From assembly GCA_034666465.1 (NCBI GenBank), contig JAXDLT010000042.1, positions 1-11,237 on the forward strand: a stretch of DNA of 11,237 nt, written 5' to 3'. A model generated the notes under the pieces. That model had not been told where the DNA came from, made no database searches, and saw only the letters and a list, made by a program, of their open reading frames with translations. A program made the translations under genes and the position numbers. Every line of letters starts with the position of its first letter. Positions within the stretch are counted from its first letter, which is position 1. This stretch comes from CF-96 sp028287605. GTDB lineage: Bacteria; Chloroflexota; Dormibacteria; Aeolococcales; Aeolococcaceae. Shown here piece after piece: positions 1-6,764 of this stretch.

Positions 1-168
1 GACCCCGGTGCGGGCGGCGTCGCCGTGATAGGTCGTCCAGGCCGGCCCGGTGAGCGCGGGTGCGGCGGTGCCCGGCGTCCCGGAGGGAGCGGCGGCGGGC
101 GGCGCCCCGCAGGCGGCGAGCAGGAGCAGCATGCCCACCAGGGCGGCGAGGCGGGCGCGACCGGGCAT
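1..168 (-). CDS. Lipoprotein, start of a probable PQQ-like beta-propeller protein (partial, 5' end only)
   Basis: Only the first 56 codons are inside the window; the gene continues past position 1. The ATG at 168 opens a textbook lipoprotein signal: basic MPGRAR, a Leu/Ala-rich core and a lipobox LLLAAC with the lipidated Cys at residue 20. A Pro/Ala-rich linker follows. The last visible residues, WTTYHGDAARTGV (about 44-56), match the opening strand typical of PQQ-like/BamB-type beta-propeller repeats (W..y.gd..rtG). The inference is a membrane-anchored extracytoplasmic propeller protein, but the propeller itself cannot be seen. It lies 65 bases downstream of the DNA glycosylase gene on the same strand. 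There is no Shine-Dalgarno sequence beyond a GGGG run, and a -10-like box sits so close that the transcript may be leaderless. Confidence 0.75.
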   Translation of the reverse strand, partial: MPGRARLAALVGMLLLLAACGAPPAAAPSGTPGTAAPALTGPAWTTYHGDAARTGV

Positions 169-174
169 CGCCCC

Positions 175-202
175 ATTCTGGGCAGCGGGTTCGCGCTGTC
201 GC
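175..202 (-). promoter_or_regulatory. Weak candidate promoter of the lipoprotein gene
   Basis: On the minus strand GCGACA (202-197) is followed after 16 bases by CAGAAT (180-175), each matching four of six consensus bases. The start codon at 168 lies only 6 bases beyond the -10 box, which would give a leaderless mRNA. It also lies in the gap after the glycosylase stop codon. The call rests on consensus matching only. Confidence 0.3.
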
Positions 203-233
203 CAGCACCGGGCTGCCCTGCGAGAAGATCCTT

Positions 234-1124
234 TCAGCAGGGTCGCGCAGCGGTCACCAGGGTGTGGAGCAGCACCGCCTGGGCGACCGCCGCGCCGGCC
301 CCCCAGTGGGCGGTGAGGGCGCGCACCTCGGCCTCGGTGGGCATCCGCCCGCCCCGGTAGGCCGCGCCCACCGCCTTGCGCACGCCGAGGTCGCCGGCCA
401 CCACCCGGGGGCGGCCGAGGGTGCGCGCCAGCACCCACTCGGCGGTCCAGCGGCCGAGGCCGCGCACCGCCACCAGCCGCTCGATGACCTCCTCGTCGCC
501 GCAGGCGCGCAGCTGCTCGAGGTCGAGGCGGCCCGCGCTCACCTCGGCGGCCGCGCCGACGATGTACTCCGCCTTGCGGGTGGTGAACTGCAGGGCGCGG
601 AGCTCGGCGGGGTCGGTCTCCGCCAGCCGCTGGGGGTCGAGCGCCCAGACCTCGCGTCCGCCGGCGCTGCGCACCACCCCGGTGGCGCGCACCAGCCGGG
701 CCCGGGTGGTCGCCGCCCAGCGCAGGTTGACCTGCTGGGCGCTGATGGACCGCACCAGCGCGGTGAGCAGGTCGGGCTCGCGGACGCCGCGGACACCGGG
801 GTGACGAGCCTCCGCAGCCGCCACCGCCGCGTCGCGTGCGCGGAGGCCCTCGAACGCCTCCGGCGCGGTCACGAAGAGGGCGTGGCCCGCGGCGACCGCG
901 GCCTCGAGGTGGGCGCGGTCGTCGACGCTCACCCGCAGGCGGGGCGAGCCGGTGTCGCCGGCCGGGGTCGCCGCCCAGGCGACCGGCTCGCCGCCGCTCC
1001 GGAGGGTGCGGAGCAGCACCTCGCCGTCCCAGCGATCGACGAGGTCGTCGCCCCAGCGGCGGAAGACCTCCAGCGACGTGCGGACGTCGAGCGGACCGGG
1101 GAGGGCGAGCTCGGCGCTGGGCAT
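234..1124 (-). CDS. DNA-3-methyladenine glycosylase II family (AlkA-like HhH-GPD) base-excision repair enzyme
   Basis: The 296-residue product is the size of an AlkA-type glycosylase, which excises alkylated purines from DNA to start base excision repair in the cytoplasm. Residues 1-110 form an AlkA-like N-terminal region. ISAQQVN at 127-133 begins the helical HhH-GPD domain. The helix-hairpin-helix is visible at 217-232 (LVAVRGLGRWTAEWVL), and the catalytic aspartate is Asp245 in VVAGDLGV, equivalent to Asp238 of E. coli AlkA. No Cys-rich iron-sulfur loop is present, unlike Nth/MutY. The frame stays open far upstream, but that extension is antisense to the nrtR gene. The ATG at 1124 gives the family length and falls in the 45-base divergent gap. 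The lipoprotein gene follows on the same strand. The exact substrate range is inferred from the family. Confidence 0.88.
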   Translation of the reverse strand: MPSAELALPGPLDVRTSLEVFRRWGDDLVDRWDGEVLLRTLRSGGEPVAWAATPAGDTGSPRLRVSVDDRAHLEAAVAAGHALFVTAPEAFEGLRARDAAVAAAEARHPGVRGVREPDLLTALVRSISAQQVNLRWAATTRARLVRATGVVRSAGGREVWALDPQRLAETDPAELRALQFTTRKAEYIVGAAAEVSAGRLDLEQLRACGDEEVIERLVAVRGLGRWTAEWVLARTLGRPRVVAGDLGVRKAVGAAYRGGRMPTEAEVRALTAHWGAGAAVAQAVLLHTLVTAARPC

Positions 1125-1144
1125 CGCGGCAGCATGCAGGATCG

Positions 1145-1166
1145 TCGCTGCTGCTAGCCTCAGCGA
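1145..1166 (+). promoter_or_regulatory. Dyad TCGCTG-N10-CAGCGA over the nrtR -10 box: candidate NrtR operator
   Basis: Perfect 6-base inverted arms at 1145-1150 and 1161-1166 are separated by 10 bases and enclose the -10 box of nrtR. A 22-base dyad is close in size to the roughly 21-base palindromes bound by NrtR repressors. It lies in the divergent gap, so a bound protein could also affect the glycosylase gene. A second, looser dyad (GCATGCA at 1132-1138, TGCATGC at 1167-1173) surrounds it. The NrtR assignment is inference: no matching copy was found upstream of pncB. Confidence 0.4.
1152..1160 (+). promoter_or_regulatory. Extended -10 promoter element of nrtR
   Basis: TGCTAGCCT fits an extended -10 box (TGn-TAnnnT) and has no recognisable -35 box. 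The pncB upstream region carries the near-identical TGATAGCCT. The expected transcription start, about 7 bases downstream, falls next to the ATG at 1170, so the mRNA is probably leaderless. This agrees with the lack of a Shine-Dalgarno sequence. Confidence 0.5.
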
Positions 1167-1169
1167 TGC

Positions 1170-1892
1170 ATGCCGAGGCTCACCGCGGTCAACTCCGCGG
1201 GCTATGCGGCCCCCGCGGCGCTCACCGCCGATCCGGTCGTCCTCGCGCCTCGGAGCGGCCGCCTCCACGTGCTCCTGGTGCGCCGGGAGGAGCCCCCGCA
1301 GCAGGGCCGCTGGGCCCTCCCCGGCGGCTTCATGAACGACGACGAGCTGCCCGAGCAGACCGCCCAGCGCAAGCTCACCGAGAAGACCGGGGTGGGCGCC
1401 GTCTACCTCGAGCAGCTGCACACCTACGGCGACCCCAGCCGCGACCCGCGGGGCTGGATCGTGTCGATCTCCTACCTCGCGCTCATCGACGCCGCGGTGC
1501 TCCACGAGGGCGACACCACCGCCCGCTGGTTCCCCGTCGACGACCTCCCCGACGTGGCCTTCGACCACGGCGCGACGATCGCCGAGGGCACCGAGCGGCT
1601 CCGCGGCAAGCTCTGGTACTCGAACATCGCCGTGGGCCTGCTCCCCGAGCGCTTCACCATGCCCCAGGCGAGACGGCTCTACGAGGCCATCTCCGGGGTC
1701 ACCCACGAGGCCTCGAACTTCCGCCGCGAGCTGGAGCAGTCCGGGCTGGTGCGCAGCACCGGGGTGGTGGTCAAGGGGGTGCCGGGCCGACCGGCGATGC
1801 TCTACGAGTTCGTCGAGCGCCGCCCCGCCTGGAGCCCGCGGCGCTCGCGCACGCCGGCGGCGATCCGCGCCGGGGCGGGGGGGCGGAGCTGA
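1170..1892 (+). CDS. nrtR: NrtR-type NAD biosynthesis repressor (degenerate Nudix domain + winged helix)
   Basis: The 240-residue protein has a Nudix domain at about 20-145 and a C-terminal NrtR-type winged-helix DNA-binding domain at about 150-222 (FTMPQARRLYEAI at 162-174, NFRREL at 183-188). NrtR proteins repress NAD synthesis and salvage genes and are released by ADP-ribose or related nucleotides bound in the Nudix pocket. The Nudix box starts at Gly53 and Glu59, but the REUxEExGU core reads RKLTEKTGV (67-75), so two of the acidic positions are lysines. That predicts sensing without hydrolysis. The gene sits directly upstream of pncB-pncA, exactly its expected targets. The ATG at 1170 is chosen because the nearby ATG at 1166 is out of frame and the product has family length. 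A catalytic Nudix hydrolase is the less likely alternative. Confidence 0.87.
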   Translation: MPRLTAVNSAGYAAPAALTADPVVLAPRSGRLHVLLVRREEPPQQGRWALPGGFMNDDELPEQTAQRKLTEKTGVGAVYLEQLHTYGDPSRDPRGWIVSISYLALIDAAVLHEGDTTARWFPVDDLPDVAFDHGATIAEGTERLRGKLWYSNIAVGLLPERFTMPQARRLYEAISGVTHEASNFRRELEQSGLVRSTGVVVKGVPGRPAMLYEFVERRPAWSPRRSRTPAAIRAGAGGRS

Positions 1893-1956
1893 GCGCCGCC
1901 ACCGGCCTCGCCGCCTGGTGGTGGTCTCCGGCTGAGACGGCCCGGCCCCGGACGGG

Positions 1957-1965
1957 TGATAGCCT
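1957..1965 (+). promoter_or_regulatory. Extended -10 promoter element of pncB-pncA
   Basis: TGATAGCCT lies in the 110-base gap between nrtR and pncB and repeats the nrtR element TGCTAGCCT, including the downstream C. No good -35 box is visible at the normal spacing. The transcript would start near 1972 and give a leader of about 30 bases that includes GGGGA at 1992-1996 as a ribosome binding site. Short inverted arms GGACGG (1950-1955) and CCGTCC (1979-1984) flank the box; their role is unknown. Confidence 0.45.
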
Positions 1966-2002
1966 CTGTGCTGAACCGCCGTCCTCCCGCTGGGGATCGC
2001 CT

Positions 2003-3379
2003 GTGACCGAGACGCGGCCGCTGCCCCTGTCCGACGCCGGCTACGGGCTGCACTGCGACCAGTACGAGCTCACCATGGCGCAGTCGTTCCTCCACGCCGG
2101 GCTGAACGGCGAGGTGACCTTCGAGCTCTTCGTCCGCAGCCTCCCGCGTCACCGCGGCTACCTGGTCGCCGCCGGCCTCGAGCAGGCCCTCGCCTACCTC
2201 GAGGGGCTGCGCTTCGAGCAGGTCGAGCTGGACTGGCTGGCCCGGCAGGGGATCTACCAGGACGACTTTCTCGACCACCTCTCCGGGCTCGGCTTCACCG
2301 GCCGGGTCGAGGCAATCGCCGAGGGCACGGTGGTCGGCGCCGAGGTTCCGCTGCTGCGGGTCATCGCCCCGCGGGTCGAGGCCACCCTGGCGGAGTCGGC
2401 GCTGCTCGCCATCGTGAACCACCAGACGATGATCGCCAGCAAGGCGGCGCGGATCGTGGACGCCGCCGCCGGCCGGCCGGTGTGGGACTTCTCGCTGCGC
2501 CGCCTGCACGGCCCCGACGCCGCCCTGGGGGTGGCCCGGGCGGCCTACATCGCCGGTGCCGCCGGAACGGCGACGGCGGTGGCGGGCCGGCGGCTGGGCA
2601 TCCCCACCACCGGGACCATGGCACACCACTACGTTCTCGCCTTCGGGCCCGACGGCGAGCGCGCCGCCTTCGACGCGTTCCTGCGCGAGTACCCCGGCCT
2701 CGCCGTGCTCCTCGTCGACACCTACGACACCGTGCGCGGCGTGGCCAACGCGATCGCGGCGTCGGCCGCGACCGGCGTGTCCCTCGCCGGCATCCGGATC
2801 GACTCCGGCGACCTCGCCGAGGAGGCGGCGACGGCGCGCAGGATGCTCGACGCCGCCGGGATGCAGTCCTGCCGGATCGTCGCCTCCAACGACCTGGACG
2901 AGTACCGCATCGAGACCCTGGTGCGCGCCGGGGCCCCCATCGACGCCTTCGGGGTCGGCACCATGCTCGGCACCTCGGCGGACGCGCCCTCGCTCGGCGG
3001 CGTCTACAAGCTGGTGGCGCAGTGCGAGGCGGGCGTCGACCGGCCGGTGATGAAGCTGAGCTCCGCCAAGCACACCGACCCGGGCGTCCACCAGGTCTTC
3101 CGCGACCCCGGTCACGGGGACGTGGTCGGCCTCGCCGACGAGAGCCTGCCGGGACGGCCGCTCCTGCACCGTGTGATGGAGGCGGGGCGCACCTGCGTCG
3201 CCCTGCCGCCGCTCGAGCTGGTGCGCGCCCACTGCCTCGCCGAGCGCGAGGCGCTGCCCGCGGCGGTGCGCCGCATCGACGATCCCCAGCCGTGGCCGGT
3301 GCGGCGCAGCCCGCGGCTGCTGGCGCTGCGCGCCAGCCTCGGCGACGCCGGCCCCGCCCTGCGGGGGAGGATCGCATGA
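2003..3379 (+). CDS. pncB: Nicotinate phosphoribosyltransferase
   Basis: This 458-residue cytoplasmic enzyme joins nicotinate to PRPP, with ATP hydrolysis, to give nicotinate mononucleotide: the Preiss-Handler entry to NAD. Visible signatures are the N-terminal CDQYELTMAQ (18-27), the phosphate-site IRIDSGDL (264-271), ASNDLDEY (294-301) and FGVGT (316-320). GTMAHH (204-209) holds the probable phospho-accepting histidine, His208. Length is typical. The reading frame is open back to position 836, but that part is antisense to or out of frame with nrtR and the glycosylase. The GTG at 2003, with GGGGA just upstream, precedes the conserved start of the protein. It overlaps pncA by ATGA, so the two are co-translated, and it is probably repressed by the adjacent NrtR. 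The nearest alternative, nicotinamide-specific NadV/NAMPT, fits less well because of the pncA partner. Confidence 0.93.
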   Translation: MTETRPLPLSDAGYGLHCDQYELTMAQSFLHAGLNGEVTFELFVRSLPRHRGYLVAAGLEQALAYLEGLRFEQVELDWLARQGIYQDDFLDHLSGLGFTGRVEAIAEGTVVGAEVPLLRVIAPRVEATLAESALLAIVNHQTMIASKAARIVDAAAGRPVWDFSLRRLHGPDAALGVARAAYIAGAAGTATAVAGRRLGIPTTGTMAHHYVLAFGPDGERAAFDAFLREYPGLAVLLVDTYDTVRGVANAIAASAATGVSLAGIRIDSGDLAEEAATARRMLDAAGMQSCRIVASNDLDEYRIETLVRAGAPIDAFGVGTMLGTSADAPSLGGVYKLVAQCEAGVDRPVMKLSSAKHTDPGVHQVFRDPGHGDVVGLADESLPGRPLLHRVMEAGRTCVALPPLELVRAHCLAEREALPAAVRRIDDPQPWPVRRSPRLLALRASLGDAGPALRGRIA

Positions 3380-3954
3380 GCCTGCTCAGGGCACTCCTGG
3401 TCGTCGACGTCCAGAACGACTTCTGCGAGGGCGGCTCCCTGGCGGTGCCCGGCGGCGCCGCGGCGGCGGCGGCGATCACCGACCACGTCGCCGCCCATCG
3501 CGACGGCTACGCGCTGGTGGTGACGACGCGCGACTGGCACGTCGACCCCGCCGGGCACTTCGCCGCGGCCGGCGCCCAGCCCGACTACCGCAGCACCTGG
3601 CCGGTGCACTGCGTGGCCGGCAGCGCCGGCGCCGAGTACCACCCCGAGCTCCGGGTCGACGCCGACGTGGAGGTGCTGAAGGGCGAGCACGCCGCCGCCT
3701 ACTCGGGCTTCGAGGGCGCGGCGGCGGACGGGCGCAGCCTCGACCAGGTGCTGCGCGCCCGCGGGGTCGACGCCGTCGACGTCTGCGGCATCGCCACCGA
3801 GTACTGCGTGCGGGAGACCGCCCTCTCGGCCCGCCGCCTGGGTTTCGCCACCCGGGTGCTGCAGCGGCTCTGCGCCGGCCTCGACGAGGCGGGGGTCGCC
3901 GCCACCGTGGCCGGTCTGACCGCCGCCGGGGTCGAGGTCGAGGCGCCCGGCTGA
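3376..3954 (+). CDS. pncA: Nicotinamidase (pyrazinamidase family)
   Basis: The 192-residue protein belongs to the isochorismatase-like cysteine hydrolases and converts nicotinamide to nicotinate plus ammonia, feeding PncB. All expected catalytic and metal residues are visible: Asp11 in VVDVQNDF, Lys102 in VLKGEHA, Cys144 in TEYCVRETA, and metal ligands Asp53, His55 and His61 (TRDWHVDPAGHF) plus His78 (WPVHCV). The cis-peptide segment is at about 137-141 (CGIAT). The ATG at 3376 overlaps the pncB stop codon by four bases (ATGA), indicating translational coupling and fixing the start. By family knowledge such enzymes also hydrolyse pyrazinamide. It ends in front of the convergent MFS gene. Confidence 0.95.
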   Translation: MSLLRALLVVDVQNDFCEGGSLAVPGGAAAAAAITDHVAAHRDGYALVVTTRDWHVDPAGHFAAAGAQPDYRSTWPVHCVAGSAGAEYHPELRVDADVEVLKGEHAAAYSGFEGAAADGRSLDQVLRARGVDAVDVCGIATEYCVRETALSARRLGFATRVLQRLCAGLDEAGVAATVAGLTAAGVEVEAPG

Positions 3955-3960
3955 GGCGTC

Positions 3961-3996
3961 CCGGGTCGCCCGGTCGTTTCACTCCGATCGGATCGG
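3961..3996. terminator. Candidate bidirectional terminator between pncA and the MFS gene
   Basis: The 56-base convergent gap contains two short perfect hairpins: CCGGG-TCG-CCCGG (3961-3973), followed by TCGTTTC, and CCGAT-CGG-ATCGG (3984-3996). Each has 5-base stems and a 3-base loop. Only a short T run follows the first one on the plus strand, so factor-independent termination is uncertain. The position between two gene ends is the main support. Confidence 0.4.
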
Positions 3997-4010
3997 CTGT
4001 CACCGTCGCG

Positions 4011-5171
4011 TCAGAGCCGCCGCTCTGAGCGCAGGGTCACCACCGCGACCGGGGCGAGTCCCGCGGCGACGGCGGCGAGGGCGACCATGGCGCCTCGGAG
4101 ACCGGCGATGTCCGCCCAGCGTCCGATGTAGACGGGGCCGGCGAGGAACCCCAGGTAGGCGACGGTGGTGACGATCGACGTCGCCGCGCCGCGGACGTGC
4201 TCGGGGACGCGGGCGCTCAGGACGCTCAGCACGGTGGGGAACAGCAGTGCGCTGCCGGCTGCGGCGATGCCCAGCCCGAGCAATCCCGCGGGAACGGACG
4301 GCGCGGCACCGACGAGCATGGTTCCGGTGGCGGCGGTGGCCGAGCCCGCGAGCAGGACGGCGCCCGGCCGGCGGGTGCTCAGACCGCCGGCTCCCAGGCG
4401 GGTGACGGCCATGAAGAAGGCGAAGACGGCGGGGCCGGCCGCCGCGGTGGCCGGCCCCGCGTTCAGGACGTCCTGCAGGTACAGCGCGCTCCAGCTCTCG
4501 TGGCCGTTCTCCACCACCAGGCCGAGAGCGCCCAGGGCCCCGAGCATGAGCAGCGGGCCGGCGGCCACCGGCGGCCGGCGCCCCGTGGTGCCGGCGCGCC
4601 CCGAGACGGTGCGAGGGGCGCCGCGGGCACCGGCGGTGACGGCGACCGCGAGGGCCGCCGCCGCGACGGCCACCAGGGTGAAGGCGGTCACCAGCGGCGC
4701 ACCCAGAGCGCGCAGCGCACCGGCGCCCAGGCTGCCCGCCACCACCGCGAAGGAGAAGGCGGCGTGGGCCCGGGCCATCACCGGGCGGCCGGAGGCCTGC
4801 TGAGCGGAGCCGGCCACGGTGTTGATCGCGACGTCAACGGCCCCGGACGCCGCGCCCACCGCGGCCACCCCGGCGGAGAGGCTCGTCAGATCCCGGCCGG
4901 TGACCACCACCAGGACACCGACGGCGCCCAGCAGAGCCAGCAGCGCGCCGGCTGCCCGGCGGCCCCACCGGTCGACCAGCCGGCCGGTGAGAAGCATGGC
5001 GGGCAGCGCGCCGGCGCCGACGAACAGCAGCGCGGTTCCCAGCTGGCCGTCCGTGACCGCGGCCTGCTCGCGCAGAGCCGGGATGGAGGCGGCCCAGACG
5101 CCCCAGTAGCCACCGAACACCGCGAAGCACGCGTATGCGGCGCCGGCCGATGCGCCTCCCCTGCGGTGCAT
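4011..5171 (-). CDS. MFS transporter, YbjJ-like subfamily
   Basis: The 386-residue, strongly hydrophobic protein has the length and layout of a 12-helix major facilitator superfamily carrier in the cytoplasmic membrane. The loop 2-3 motif A reads GRLVDRWGRR (63-72). The segment around 112-140 (VDVAINTVA, then GRPVMARAHAAFS) is characteristic of the YbjJ-type branch, whose substrates are mostly unknown. A charged linker at about 181-200 separates the two six-helix halves. The start is the ATG at 5171 and there is no Shine-Dalgarno sequence; a -10 box 10 bases upstream suggests a near-leaderless transcript. It is convergent with pncA and divergent from the secreted-protein gene. Substrate cannot be read from the sequence; sugar, drug or metabolite efflux are all possible. 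Confidence 0.85.
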   Translation of the reverse strand: MHRRGGASAGAAYACFAVFGGYWGVWAASIPALREQAAVTDGQLGTALLFVGAGALPAMLLTGRLVDRWGRRAAGALLALLGAVGVLVVVTGRDLTSLSAGVAAVGAASGAVDVAINTVAGSAQQASGRPVMARAHAAFSFAVVAGSLGAGALRALGAPLVTAFTLVAVAAAALAVAVTAGARGAPRTVSGRAGTTGRRPPVAAGPLLMLGALGALGLVVENGHESWSALYLQDVLNAGPATAAAGPAVFAFFMAVTRLGAGGLSTRRPGAVLLAGSATAATGTMLVGAAPSVPAGLLGLGIAAAGSALLFPTVLSVLSARVPEHVRGAATSIVTTVAYLGFLAGPVYIGRWADIAGLRGAMVALAAVAAGLAPVAVVTLRSERRL

Positions 5172-5181
5172 TCACGGCGAG

Positions 5182-5211
5182 ACGATAGACCCGCGGCCGG
5201 CGTCGTGTGAC
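5182..5211 (-). promoter_or_regulatory. Candidate promoter of the MFS transporter gene
   Basis: On the minus strand GTCACA (5211-5206) is followed after 18 bases by TATCGT (5187-5182). The expected RNA start is about 4 bases before the ATG at 5171, so the leader is nearly absent, which agrees with the missing ribosome binding site. Confidence 0.4.
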
Positions 5212-5255
5212 GGCGGTCGCGCCCGCGAGCGCCCTCACCGGCCGCGGTGCCGGTC

Positions 5256-5261
5256 CATAAT
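5256..5261 (+). promoter_or_regulatory. -10 box of the secreted-protein gene
   Basis: CATAAT matches five of six bases of the sigma-70 -10 consensus and is an AT-rich island in a very GC-rich gap. A -35 box is poor: CTCACC at 5234-5239 with a 16-base spacer. The start near 5268 would leave a leader of about 50 bases that includes AGGAGG. Confidence 0.45.
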
Positions 5262-5305
5262 GGGCCGCGACCCGGCCGCGGCCGGGAGGGAAGGGAACGT
5301 CCGGC

Positions 5306-5311
5306 AGGAGG
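5306..5311 (+). promoter_or_regulatory. Strong Shine-Dalgarno AGGAGG deciding the start at 5319
   Basis: AGGAGG lies 7 bases before GTG 5319 and 10 bases before the second, in-frame GTG 5322. It therefore rules out the longer frame opening at 5247, whose start lies upstream of this site. It is one of the few strong ribosome binding sites in the window. Confidence 0.6.
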
Positions 5312-5318
5312 ACGGGGC

Positions 5319-6764
5319 GTGGTGATCTGGCGACGGCTTCTCACCCGGCGCGGCGCGCCGCGGACGCTGGCGGCGGCGGCGCTGCTGACCATCGCCTCCC
5401 TGCTGGTCCCGGGGGCGGCGCCGGTCTCCGCCGAGGACACGCCGGCGCTCGACGCGGCGGTGCGGGCCACCCTCGACGAGATCGACGCCCACGGCTTCAA
5501 CCCGGCGACCGGCGGGCTCTTCATCAACTGGTCGGTCGACGACGCGGCCCGCTCCAACCTCCCCGACGGCAGCCCGGCGCGCCGGGACGAGCTCACCGAC
5601 CTGCGCGACGTGCTCAACATGGCGTGGTACCAGCGACGCCACCCCGGCGACCGCTCGCAGGCCGCGGCGCTGGCACGGCTGATGCCGCCACTTCGGGCCA
5701 AGGTTGTCCATTACTCATCGGACAAGGGCTGGGTGTACTGGCAGTTCCTGCAGCTCGCGGCGCTCACCGGCGACGCCCTGTGGACGCAGCGGGCCCAGGC
5801 CCTCGCCGGCCACCTCCAGGGCATCGTCGACCCGCTCACCGGGGTGGTGCACGGCCGCATCGCCGCCAACGGCAACCAGCCCGCCTGCGCCGACGGCTAC
5901 CGGGTCGACCACGACCTCGAGGCCGGGCTCGCCCTGGTCGACGCGGGCACCCGCTTCGGCGACGCGACCTGGCGCGCGGTGGGCACGCGCGAGGCGCTCA
6001 CCGTGGTCGCGCAGGGCTATGACACCACCTACCACCTCTTCAACCACACCGTCTGCGGCGGCGCACCCGCGGACCGCGAGGCCAAGGTGGGCGAGCAGGC
6101 CGACGAGGTGCTGGCGCTGCTCGACACCGGTGCCGCCACCGGCATCCCGGTCCTCACCACGCTGGCCACCCAGATGCTCGACGGCCTCGCCGCCAACCCC
6201 ACCCGGCTCCACGACACCGCCGCCGGCGGCTTCTTCTTCGAGTTCGACCTGGGCACCCAGCAGGTGAGCAGCAGCTACAAGGAGGTCCGCCAGCTCACCC
6301 TGCTCACCGCGCTCCACCGGGCGAACGCGCTGCAGGGTGGCCGCTACGCCGCGCTCGAGGCGGAGATGGCCGGGGTGGCCCTGCGCATGCAGCAGCGGAC
6401 GCCGATCACCGGCTATCCCTACCGCGAGACCGCGGGCTTCGCCTTCTACGGCGGCGAGCGCTACATCACCACCGAGGCCGCGGGCATCGCCGCCGAGGCG
6501 CTGCAGAGCGTCCTCGACACCGCGCCCGCAGCCGGACCGGCTCCGCTCGCTCTCCCGCCGCTGCCATCGCCCCTGGCCCCAGCGGCGGCGGCGGTGGCGC
6601 CGGCACCGCGCCCGCTCATCGCCGCCCCGCCGCCCGCTCCTCCCCGCCTCCCGGCGGTCCAGGCGCCGGCCGCCATCCCGCCCACCGCCGCGCCAGCGCC
6701 CTCGCCACGCGAGCGGCCGCCCGCCCGGCTGACGGCGCTCTGTGGCCGCCTGCGCCTCTGCTGA
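5319..6764 (+). CDS. Secreted all-helical protein of unknown function with Pro/Ala-rich C-terminal tail
   Basis: The 481-residue product begins with a signal peptide (basic MVIWRRLLTRR, a hydrophobic stretch at about 18-31, and a likely cut after APVSA near residue 38). The mature part to about residue 400 is alpha-helical with repeated aromatic and Gly turn motifs such as GFNPATGGLF, WVYWQFLQL, GGFFFEFDL and AGFAFYGGERY. This pattern resembles (alpha/alpha) toroid folds of carbohydrate-active or epimerase-like proteins. That resemblance is an inference, and no catalytic motif is recognised. Two internal cysteines (PACADGY, HTVCGG) could form a disulfide. From about 401 the chain is a Pro/Ala-rich disordered tail ending CGRLRLC. 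The last 149 bases overlap the oxidoreductase gene on the other strand. Codon third-position bias favours this frame in the overlap (5 of 49 codons end in A or T, against 11 of 49 in the opposite frame). Confidence 0.8.
   Translation: MVIWRRLLTRRGAPRTLAAAALLTIASLLVPGAAPVSAEDTPALDAAVRATLDEIDAHGFNPATGGLFINWSVDDAARSNLPDGSPARRDELTDLRDVLNMAWYQRRHPGDRSQAAALARLMPPLRAKVVHYSSDKGWVYWQFLQLAALTGDALWTQRAQALAGHLQGIVDPLTGVVHGRIAANGNQPACADGYRVDHDLEAGLALVDAGTRFGDATWRAVGTREALTVVAQGYDTTYHLFNHTVCGGAPADREAKVGEQADEVLALLDTGAATGIPVLTTLATQMLDGLAANPTRLHDTAAGGFFFEFDLGTQQVSSSYKEVRQLTLLTALHRANALQGGRYAALEAEMAGVALRMQQRTPITGYPYRETAGFAFYGGERYITTEAAGIAAEALQSVLDTAPAAGPAPLALPPLPSPLAPAAAAVAPAPRPLIAAPPPAPPRLPAVQAPAAIPPTAAPAPSPRERPPARLTALCGRLRLC

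Noticed and set aside
1125..1706. N-terminal extension of the DNA glycosylase frame (490 residues)
   Set aside because: It is antisense to nrtR, whose domains are clear. AlkA-family length is reached from ATG 1124.
836..2002. Long in-frame extension upstream of pncB (847-residue frame)
   Set aside because: It is antisense to the glycosylase and out of frame with nrtR, with Arg/Pro-rich shadow composition. The conserved PncB start follows GTG 2003.
1802..3232. Long minus-strand frame opposite pncB
   Set aside because: It is a shadow of the strongly biased codon use of pncB: low-complexity His/Gly/Arg-rich with no motifs.
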